Below, piece by piece: positions 41,208 to 48,400 of a stretch of 64,000 nucleotides of DNA. The stretch covers positions 62,001 to 126,000 of the forward strand of contig DAISIR010000001.1 of the NCBI GenBank assembly GCA_036821905.1. The letters are read 5' to 3'. Positions within the stretch are counted from its first letter, which is position 1. Every line of letters starts with the position of its first letter. Source of the stretch: Brooklawnia sp937867175 (GTDB taxonomy: Bacteria > Actinomycetota > Actinomycetes > Propionibacteriales > Propionibacteriaceae). The notes under the pieces are model-generated. The model was not told where the DNA came from and searched no databases. It saw only the letters and a program-made list of their open reading frames with translations. Both the position numbers and the translations under genes were made by a program.

Positions 41208-41372
41208 CCGGGCCTTCAGCGGGACGCTAAGCCACCACGCCTGACGGCCGCCATGGGGGCGCTGATCACCTGTGGCCTCCTTCACTGCGGTCAGAGCATG
41301 CTTGATGTCAGCAGGCGATGGATCGGGGCCAAGCCCCGCATCTTGCCAGAACCAGGCGGACTTCGCCCGCAC
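41205..41372 (-). CDS. Possible small ORF, 55 residues, or gene remnant
   Basis: A GTG at 41372 (AGGAG only 3 nt away) opens a 55-residue frame with Trp-rich composition (AWFWQDAGLGPD, QAWWLSVPLKAR) and a Lys/Ala helix (ADIKHALTAVKEATG). The composition looks protein-like, but start, length and lack of recognised family leave it uncertain. It could be the tail of a decayed gene in the 298-bp gap between DUF3097 and the small membrane protein gene. Confidence 0.25.
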   Translation of the reverse strand: MRAKSAWFWQDAGLGPDPSPADIKHALTAVKEATGDQRPHGGRQAWWLSVPLKAR

Positions 41373-41493
41373 GCACTCCTACCGGTCGCGCACCTCGGTC
41401 ATGTCCCTTCGCTTTGCGTCGGTCTGCGCAGATTCAGGGATCCTGATCTGCCGGTTCTGCTTCAGAAACGGGGACCGACGCAGGTCACCGAGT

Positions 41494-41799
41494 TCAGATG
41501 GGGATCGTGAGTCCCCCGCCAACGAGCACCCAGATGCCAGCCGCGACAAGTGCCAAGCCGCTACCCAATCCCGCCAGGACATCACCGGAGCCCAAGAGCA
41601 AGATCAGAGCGGCGATCCCGCCCAGGATCAAGCCCACCCCGATCACAACCCGAACGACGTTCCCAACACCATCGGCCACCGCCTCGGCACCCCGGGCCGC
41701 CGCGCCGACCGCTCCCTTCTTCTTGCTCGCCTCTTCCCACAGCCAACCAATCCCATAGCAGACTGCTATACAGACGATCACTCCAATTGCAGTGCCCAT
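41494..41799 (-). CDS. Small two-TM membrane protein, unknown
   Basis: A 101-residue protein. TM1 lies at 2-20 (GTAIGVIVCIAVCYGIGWLW), a charged Lys/Ala segment follows, then Gly/Leu/Val-rich hydrophobic stretches at about 50-97 (VVIGVGLILGGIAALILLLGSG; LALVAAGIWVLVGGG). AAAGGA lies 7 nt before ATG 41799. It is the last gene of the minus-strand secretion locus. No family is recognised. Confidence 0.7.
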   Translation of the reverse strand: MGTAIGVIVCIAVCYGIGWLWEEASKKKGAVGAAARGAEAVADGVGNVVRVVIGVGLILGGIAALILLLGSGDVLAGLGSGLALVAAGIWVLVGGGLTIPI

Positions 41800-41845
41800 T
41801 CGACTATCCTTTCATGAAAAAGTCCGAACAACGAATACATTTGAC

Positions 41846-42166
41846 TCACCAGTACTTTGAATTCCAATTCACTCCCTTGTCAATGGCAACATCATGGTTC
41901 TTGGTGGCTCCTCCAGACCCCAACGTTCCGCAGAACTTCGTCAACGCCGAGTTAATTCCAGTCGTGTTGTCGAAGTGACTATCATCCAGATCGTGTTCTC
42001 GCAACATCGCCTTCTCGACACTGGAACGTTGACTGGTGCTCATCTCGCCGTACTCCCTGCAAGTCGTGTCGCCTTTTGCAGCACAACCCGAAAGTGTTGC
42101 CACCGCGAATACGGCACATAGGCATATGATGCCTCGCCGGTGGATTGACTTGTTTGTCCGGACCAT
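41846..42166 (-). CDS. Small lipoprotein of the secretion locus
   Basis: A 106-residue protein with a lipobox (VFAVATLSGC) near residue 26. The mature part is short with two Cys (TCREYGEM... and KFCGTLG), a helix (SSVEKAMLREHDLDDS) and a polar C-terminus. ATG 42166 is favoured by AAGGAG 6 nt upstream; earlier in-frame ATGs at 42181 and 42199 lack it. The TC-x-EY start and closing Cys recur in the lipoprotein at 43019-43318, so the two may be distant paralogues. G+C is visibly lower than average. Confidence 0.72.
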   Translation of the reverse strand: MVRTNKSIHRRGIICLCAVFAVATLSGCAAKGDTTCREYGEMSTSQRSSVEKAMLREHDLDDSHFDNTTGINSALTKFCGTLGSGGATKNHDVAIDKGVNWNSKYW

Positions 42167-42241
42167 CTCATTCTCCTTCATCAGTGATTGCTTGGGCATC
42201 GCCAGCCACGCGACCCTCGGCTTCTTGGCACCCCGAGGGAA

Positions 42242-42478
42242 TCAATGCCCTGTCTTCTCCGGCTCCTGAAAGCGCTTCTTGTCATCGGAGCTTTCGATGC
42301 GCGCTCTCATCTTCTGTGACAGCACCATCAGCACCAGGCCAGCGACAACCAGTCCCCAGACCATCCACTGCTGGCCTTCGTAGTATCCGATGAAGGAGCC
42401 CCAGATCATTCCGATGACTGCGAGAGCGCCGCCCACGAAGGCGAGGATTTTGGCACGACTTTTGGCGTCTTCAGGCAT
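42242..42478 (-). CDS. Small two-TM protein, unknown
   Basis: A 78-residue protein with two TM helices (ILAFVGGALAVIGMIWGSFIG and WMVWGLVVAGLVLMVLS) and a Lys/Arg/Glu-rich tail. ATG 42478 has GGGAGG right before it and overlaps the 3' end of the upstream gene by 8 bp, so the pair is coupled. The frame is open to 42598 but that part is inside the neighbour. Function unknown. Confidence 0.68.
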   Translation of the reverse strand: MPEDAKSRAKILAFVGGALAVIGMIWGSFIGYYEGQQWMVWGLVVAGLVLMVLSQKMRARIESSDDKKRFQEPEKTGH

Positions 42479-42983
42479 TTCCTCCCACCTCCTCCACGGT
42501 AACTGATGTAGCGCCACCGAAATGGCGGACAGCTTCATCGACATGGTTGAAGACACGCTCCAACTTGTCGATTCCATCAACGACACCTTCAGTTTCATGC
42601 CATTTCACGACTCTTACGCTCCCAGCGCAGCCTTGTCGAACAGGGCTGAGTACCAATGCGATTTCCGCATTGTTCATTAGAGGATTTCCAATAGCAAGCA
42701 CTGCAATGTGATCGCCCTCTGCATCGATTTCGCGTGCATTCATGTACAAACCTCCCGCCAGAGGCGGCTTGTCCGACACGTCAAGGGTCTGAATGACACG
42801 ATCAAGAAAACGTTCCGGAGACACCGGAGCGTTAAGCGCGACGACCCGGGTCGTTACTTCCTTGCCTTTCTTGTAGGCACCTGGACGAATGGCTCGGTGA
42901 ATGAGTTCGCCGCCCTTTTCACGTGCTTTGTAGAGTACCAACACAAGCCCTACCATGACCGCAATGAACAAAATGGCTTCCAT
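42471..42983 (-). CDS. Membrane-anchored protein of unknown function
   Basis: A 170-residue protein with an N-terminal TM anchor (EAILFIAVMVGLVLVLYKA) and a soluble alpha/beta part (VSPERFLDRVIQTLDV, HIAVLAIGNPLMNNAEIALVLSPVRQG, VRVVKWHETEGVVDGIDKLERVFNHVDEAVRHFGG). The end is acidic. GAGGAA precedes ATG 42983. No family is recognised. Its place between two small lipoproteins downstream of the WXG100 gene suggests a role at the membrane with the secretion system, by position only. Confidence 0.72.
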   Translation of the reverse strand: MEAILFIAVMVGLVLVLYKAREKGGELIHRAIRPGAYKKGKEVTTRVVALNAPVSPERFLDRVIQTLDVSDKPPLAGGLYMNAREIDAEGDHIAVLAIGNPLMNNAEIALVLSPVRQGCAGSVRVVKWHETEGVVDGIDKLERVFNHVDEAVRHFGGATSVTVEEVGGNA

Positions 42984-43018
42984 TGTCCGTTCCTCTATTC
43001 GCGAAGATTCGTTTTAAT

Positions 43019-43318
43019 CTAGAAGATGTTGCTGATCGGTTGGTCTTCATTGCCTCCGGCACGTCCGTCGTAGATGTTGCAGTACGCGATGATCTTCAGG
43101 TGGGCGGCAAGCACGTTCTGGTCATCATCTCGTTTGTCGTTTGCCGACAGCAGCTCCCGAAGCAGTGCGTCCTGATCGTCATTCATCTCCGTGAACAGAC
43201 CGGTATCGGGAGCAAGCTGCGCATATTCGGAACAGGTGGCGACTGGTGGTTCGCTGCCACAGGCGGTCAGCGACAAGGCAATTGCTGCTGAGGCCAGGAT
43301 GGCCATGGTTTTCCTCAT
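43019..43318 (-). CDS. Small lipoprotein of the secretion locus
   Basis: A 99-residue lipoprotein: signal MRKTMAILASAAIALSLTAC with lipobox LTAC. The mature part is TC-SEY-AQL... with heptad-like LLRELLSANDKRDDDQNVLAAHLKIIAYC, two Cys enclosing a helical hairpin, like small HdeA-type folds (inference). ATG 43318 has AAGGAG; upstream ATGs lack one. Two hairpins with near-identical loops lie in its 5' region. Resembles the protein at 41846-42166 in layout. Confidence 0.74.
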   Translation of the reverse strand: MRKTMAILASAAIALSLTACGSEPPVATCSEYAQLAPDTGLFTEMNDDQDALLRELLSANDKRDDDQNVLAAHLKIIAYCNIYDGRAGGNEDQPISNIF

Positions 43319-43353
43319 AGGGTTCTCCTTGGTAAGTGCGTGCAGTGGTTCAC

Positions 43354-43375
43354 CCGACTGCGTTCTGGCAGTCGG
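43354..43375 (-). other. Hairpin 1 upstream of the small lipoprotein gene
   Basis: Perfect 8-bp stem CCGACTGC/GCAGTCGG with loop CAGAAC on the minus strand, 36 nt before the lipoprotein start. No T-tract follows, so a terminator is unlikely. Confidence 0.45.
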
Positions 43376-43397
43376 CCGGCTTGTGGGCATGGTCAAT

Positions 43398-43417
43398 GGG
43401 ACGGTTCTGTCCGTCCC
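43398..43417 (-). other. Hairpin 2 upstream of the small lipoprotein gene
   Basis: Perfect 7-bp stem GGGACGG/CCGTCCC with loop ACAGAA on the minus strand, 22 nt from hairpin 1. Both loops contain CAGAA. No T-tract. Confidence 0.45.
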
Positions 43418-43490
43418 CTCGAACCAACAGGGAACGTGGCAGTTGGATCACAGTGCCGGGACCAGAGTCCTCGACACCGTGTCTTGGACG

Positions 43491-44966
43491 CTACTTGGCC
43501 CGGGAGTATTCGATATTCCCGCTAGATGCGTACACCGATCCGTACGCGTTGTATTTATCGGTGATCAGCAGTTCGAAAGCGGCCGCCATTTTTGCTGTGA
43601 ATGGCTGATCGGTTCCTGTTTCCGCATCAATGAGGTATCTGGCCTCGGAATCCTTGTAGCTGGCGACGATCAGTCCGTCGTACACATACAGATCGCGAGG
43701 GACTTTCCGCGGGACCTGGGTCACCGGGTCGGGATCATCTTCCTGCCACTCCCACAGGACCTCGCCGGTGAGCAGGTTGAAAGCGCCGATAGATGCCACT
43801 GGATTCTGACCACGGCAGACCATGACCCGTTCGGGCAGCGACAGGCAGGAGTTCTTCGAATACGCGAACGGGACTTGAGTCTTGGCTCCGGTGGTGGTGT
43901 CGAGGAGCATGATCTTGTTCGCCTGATGGTCGGCTTCATCCCCAGCGACAACCCAGCGGTCGATCACACCCACATACCACGAAGTCCGGTGGGCCTTCCC
44001 AGTGCTGTTGGTCACCAACTGAAGGTCTGCCTCAGTCCCGTATCGTGCCCACAGGGTCTCGAACCGACCGTTCTTGACCACGAACGATTCGGTACCTACT
44101 GGGCCTTGCGTGGCGTCGGTATTGAGGTACACGCCTTCAGCAAGGACGATGAGCTCACCGGTTCGTGCAGTGACCTCCAGCAGGGCAACCTGCGACCAGT
44201 TGCTGCCCTGCTGAACAACGCAGACCGTCGCGTCGTCACTGCAGTAGGGGGAACCGGCACCGCTGGTCTGCGGCAGGGCCGCAATCCACTTCTTGACGCC
44301 GTGGCCGTCGAATGCCAGCAGTCCGCGGAGCTTGGCTTCCTTCTGTGATCCGATCTGTGGCCGGTCGATGGTGACGGGCACGACGAGCAACGTCTCAGCG
44401 TCCGACCGCAGGAAGAACGGCTTGCCCTGGGAGTCATACTCCGTCGCCTCCAAGGTGTCAGTATCCAAGGTTGGCTCATACCCGGGTCTGCCCACGGAAC
44501 TGTCAGTGGTGACCGCCGCCACGCCGTCTGCGCCACCGAACCCGGTGGGGACGCACCACAGCCAGCGTCCGGTCGCCACATCGAAGACCCCGGAAGCAGC
44601 TTGGTTGACGAACCCGGCGTAACTCCCAGCCCTGGCCACTCCCAAGGTAGCGCTCGAGCCATCGCAGGTCATGGACGTCGTTTGCGGCGAGGTGAAGCCG
44701 ACCGCCAAATCCACCCGCTTGGCTGCGAACGGATTCGTCGCCGAAACCGAGGCGGTGGCCGAAATGGAGGTCCGCGTCGAGGCTGACGCCGAAGGCGATG
44801 GTGAGGACGATGGCGAGGACTTCCCTGATGGCGCCACCGAGGCCGCCGGGCTCGGCAGCGCCACAATGGGCGAGCCGAACGGCAAGCAGCCACCCAGCGC
44901 CAAGCCCAGGCTCGCCACCACAACGACCGCGCCCGGCAGGACACGACCGCGCTTATCAACTTTCAT
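43491..44966 (-). CDS. Beta-propeller-like lipoprotein
   Basis: A 491-residue exported lipoprotein: lipobox LGLALGGC near residue 27, then a Ser/Pro/Thr/Ala-rich linker (about 35-80) and a repeated beta-rich region with PQQ-propeller-like blades (FDVATGRWLWCVPTG, LLAFDGHGVKKWIAAL, FNLLTGEVLWEWQE, YLIDAETGTDQ). ATG 44966 is preferred to GTG 44981, with GAGAG upstream. It lies 70 bp after the WXG100 gene, separated by a strong hairpin. Probably an outer-surface adhesion or assembly factor of the secretion locus; the role is inferred. Confidence 0.8.
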   Translation of the reverse strand: MKVDKRGRVLPGAVVVVASLGLALGGCLPFGSPIVALPSPAASVAPSGKSSPSSSPSPSASASTRTSISATASVSATNPFAAKRVDLAVGFTSPQTTSMTCDGSSATLGVARAGSYAGFVNQAASGVFDVATGRWLWCVPTGFGGADGVAAVTTDSSVGRPGYEPTLDTDTLEATEYDSQGKPFFLRSDAETLLVVPVTIDRPQIGSQKEAKLRGLLAFDGHGVKKWIAALPQTSGAGSPYCSDDATVCVVQQGSNWSQVALLEVTARTGELIVLAEGVYLNTDATQGPVGTESFVVKNGRFETLWARYGTEADLQLVTNSTGKAHRTSWYVGVIDRWVVAGDEADHQANKIMLLDTTTGAKTQVPFAYSKNSCLSLPERVMVCRGQNPVASIGAFNLLTGEVLWEWQEDDPDPVTQVPRKVPRDLYVYDGLIVASYKDSEARYLIDAETGTDQPFTAKMAAAFELLITDKYNAYGSVYASSGNIEYSRAK

Positions 44967-44994
44967 CGTGCGCTCTCTCACTCACTTGCTGGCA

Positions 44995-45023
44995 GCGGGC
45001 GCCGGCCTCGTCACTGCGCCCGC
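44995..45023 (-). terminator. Hairpin between the WXG100 and beta-propeller genes
   Basis: GCGGGCGC and GCGCCCGC form a perfect 8-bp stem with a 13-nt loop, 14 nt past the WXG100 stop. Without a T-tract it may be a 3' stabiliser or partial terminator that gives the WXG100 mRNA higher levels than the genes after it. Confidence 0.5.
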
Positions 45024-45036
45024 CACAGGGTTGGTC

Positions 45037-45303
45037 CTACTTGTTGGAGGCGTTGTCCTGCTCGGTGGCATTGGTGCGGGCTGCGGTGGCGGCATTCCGC
45101 AGGGCATTCGCCACATTCCGCAGGTTCACCATGTGGACCGTGCTCCAGTCGTTGCGGAAATTGGTGGCGTCAGTGCCCAACCAATCGGTATTGCCGAGCG
45201 TAGAATTCAACGTGTTCATGATGGTGTCGATGTCAGTCGCCTTACTGTCCATCTGGGTTGCCAATTGCCGAACGGCCTCGACGTCCATTCCGATGAATGC
45301 CAT
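45037..45303 (-). CDS. WXG100 family protein (ESAT-6-like)
   Basis: An 88-residue helical-hairpin protein: helix 1 VEAVRQLATQMDSKATDIDTIMNTL, a turn with WLG (the WxG motif, residues about 41-43) and helix 2 WSTVHMVNLRNVANALRNAATAARTNA. Length and motif are those of Esx/WXG100 substrates, which dimerise and exit through a type VII-like secretion system. The C-terminal YxxxD/E export signal of mycobacterial partners is absent. ATG 45303 has AAGGAG 7 nt upstream. It lies 145 bp after the EssC-like gene. Only one WXG100 gene is visible, so a homodimer is likely. Confidence 0.9.
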   Translation of the reverse strand: MAFIGMDVEAVRQLATQMDSKATDIDTIMNTLNSTLGNTDWLGTDATNFRNDWSTVHMVNLRNVANALRNAATAARTNATEQDNASNK

Positions 45304-45448
45304 GGTGTGTCTCCTTTTCTCTGCCTTGCTTGTTGGAGTGTAGGCGGTTGGATCCCGCCCCCTCTCGTTGTTCTTTCGACCCCATACAACTCCATACGGG
45401 CGGTCTTGCAAATGGGTCGTCCTACCCATGCCTGCGGAATGCCTGCGC

Positions 45449-48400
45449 TCATTCCAGCAGCGGAATCTGCACCTTCGTACCCACCCCTCCCCTCACCCAG
45501 AAGCCCCGCCCAACAGGAAACTCCGAACGCTTGCAGCGCGGCAGGCTGGTGCGCAGCAGTACGTCCCCATCGGCTTGTTCGGGCTGCAGCATCAAGCCGC
45601 ACCGCTGGTTGCGAACCTCGTTGAGCAATGGCCAGCCACCTGACCAGCCGGCCATCTCACCTTCGGCCACGACCAGATGTCCGTTCTTGCGGCAGGTTTG
45701 CAGCAACTCGGTCAGCGGGTACTCCAGCGAGGTGCCCAGGAAGTCGGGCAATGCTTCGACGAACAGCGCGAACCAACCTTGTTCATCGCCACCTCGCAAC
45801 GCCCGGGCCTTCAGCGCTTCCAGTTCGGCACTGATCCGGTCTTCACCGATCAGACTGCGAGCCCACTCCCCCGAGGACGACAGCGGTGTACGCCGCAATG
45901 ACAGGTGCCACAGTTCCACTGGCGCACCGGCGTTCCTGATCGACCTTGCCATCCAGCGCAGCGCAGAGGTCTTGCCCGAACCACTGGGCCCGGTGACCAG
46001 GATCATCGAGTGCGGATCGAAGCCCATCGGCTGCAGGTCGAGATCTGCCACCCCCAGAACCGGCAGACCCCGGACCGAAGCCGGCATCGTGGTTGCCGGG
46101 ATCAACGGCGGCAAGCTCCTGATCGGTGTTGGCTTCGTCGAATGGTATTGAGCGAAGGCCCGCGACATCTCCTCGATCAGGCGTGCCTGCGCCGCGGTCG
46201 CCACGTCTTCACCCAGAATGGCCAGTTGCAGTTCCAATGGCTTGTCGGCCTGCATCCCCCGGCCGGCCGGGCTCAGCGGCCCGAGCACATCCTTCGGCAC
46301 CCCAAGCATCACGTAGGCGTCCTCATCGGCCTGCCGCAACACGATGCGCCGGGAGAAGGCTGCCCCGATCGAGGTCGGCACCGCGGCCGGACGGTCAGCA
46401 CTCATCGCCACGTGCACCCCGACCGACCGGCCGTCGACGAGCATCCGGGTGAACGCGGCGTACCAGCCACCGAAGAGGTTCTCGTACTGCTCGCGGAAGC
46501 TGCCGAAACCATCGACCAGAACCAGGATCCGCGGCTCGGCTGGGCGATCTGCCAAGCTGCGGTACTCGCTGAGGGTGGACGCCCGAGCCGCCGCGAACCG
46601 CGCGGATCGTTCTTCGATCACCCGGGACAGGTGCCGCAGCAACCGCTGGACGCGCTCATCGTCCTCACCGGAGATGATGGCCCCCACATTCGGCAATGGC
46701 GTCAGAAAGGACAACCCGCCACCAGCAAAATCAAGCCCATAGATGTGCACCGGCCCGCTGCGTGGGGTGATCGACGCCGCAATCGCCAGCGAACGCAATG
46801 CAGTCGTCTTGCCCGACCCGCCGGCTCCGATGTACAAGATGTTGCCGTTGTCATCGGGGTGGAAGTACTCGACCTCTTGGGCCTGATGCTCCGGGTTGTC
46901 GAGCACGCCCAGCACGATCTCGGTGTCGCGGCGCTGCCCCAGCTTCGCCAGGTTGTAGATGGGACGCAACTCGTCGAGCCAAGGCCGCCGTGGCTGGGGG
47001 ATCCTCGCGTTGGCAGCCGCCCGCTTCACAGTCTCGACGATCCGGTCGGAGTCCTTCGCCACGTCTTGCCGGCTCAGCGTCCGCTGGGGTACCGCCCAGC
47101 GCTTGCCCGATCCGAAGTCCAGCTCCTCCACCTCGATCGGCGGGGCCTGTGGTTCATCGGTCGTGCGCGCACCCGGGTAGGCCGACTGGAAGGTGACCAT
47201 CCGCCCGGGCCCCGATTTTGCCGCACCACGACCCGGGATCGAGGACGAAAAGAAGGCCGCCATCGGCGATCCGAGCACATCGGTCGAATCCTGCTCGTCC
47301 GCCATCCGCAAGGCAATGCGCAGGTTGGTGTTGGCTCGCAGGTTGTCCTTGATGACCCCGGCTGGGCGCTGCGTCGCCAAGATCAGATGCAGGCCCAGTG
47401 AGCGTCCCCGCTGCGCCACGTCAACCATGCCATCGACGAACTCGGGGATCTCCCCCGCCAGCGCCGCGAACTCGTCCACGACGATCAACAGGCTCGGCGG
47501 ACAGTCCGGGTCGCCGCTCAGTTCCAGATCGATCAGGTCCTTCTTGCCCTTGTCGTTGAGCAGGTGCTCCCGTCGCTTCAACTCTGCGCGCAGGCTGGTC
47601 AGCACTCGGCGCACCAGGTAAGGGTTCAAGTCGGTGACCAGGCCCACGCAATGAGGCAGCTCGACGCATTTGGCGAACGCCGAACCACCCTTGTAGTCGA
47701 CGAACAGGTAATTGACCCGGTCGGGGCTCAGTGCGTGCGCCAACCCGAGCACCCACGCCTGCAGGAATTCACTTTTGCCGGCACCGGTGGTGCCTCCCAC
47801 CAGGGCGTGGGGCCCGTCGCGGCGCAGGTCGATGACGAATGGCTCCAGCCCGGCATGCCCGACGATCGCCCGCAACTCCACCGGGTTATCCACTGGCTGG
47901 GGTTGCCTGCCATCGCGGACGATCAGTGACCCGTTCTCGCGCCAGCGCTCCACGACCGCCTCCGGCGAATCGGATTCCTGTTTGCCGAGCAGACTCACCA
48001 GCGACACCGAGCGTGGCAGGTCGGATTCGTCGTCGATGGGCGCACCGGCGTCCACCAGCGGCGCGAACCGGCGTCCGATGGCGACTGCGGTCTGGTGGTC
48101 CACGCCTTCGCAGGCCACCTCATGCACGTGTTGGCCCACCCGCACCTGGCCCACCGCCGGATGCTGGTGGTGAAGATCCAGGAAGGTGCGGCAGGCAGCC
48201 GGCAGCCCGTTCTTCTCCTCGGCCACCCAGACCAGGTGGACTCCGGCGTCCGGACCCAATTCAGCCAGGCGAGTGAGGCGCGCCCGGTCGACCTGCGGTT
48301 CATCGACGACGATCAGCACGCTTGGCACGACCGGGGCGGGCACCTGCTCGTCGTCTTGCAGGGGGCCCCGGACGAGTTGATCACGACCCTCGGTCTTGCG

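Noticed and set aside
41324..41338. CGGGGC/GCCCCG hairpin in the gap before DUF3097, considered as terminator of the small-gene block
   Set aside because: Six base pairs, no T-tract, and it falls in a possible small coding frame.
41196..41493. Gap before DUF3097 examined for a mobile element or attachment site marking the island border
   Set aside because: No integrase, terminal repeats or tRNA remnant seen; the lower GC to its right is the only sign of a border.
43398..43417. Hairpin considered as rho-independent terminator of the beta-propeller gene
   Set aside because: No T-tract on the minus strand and the stem is 74 nt past the stop; kept only as a structure.
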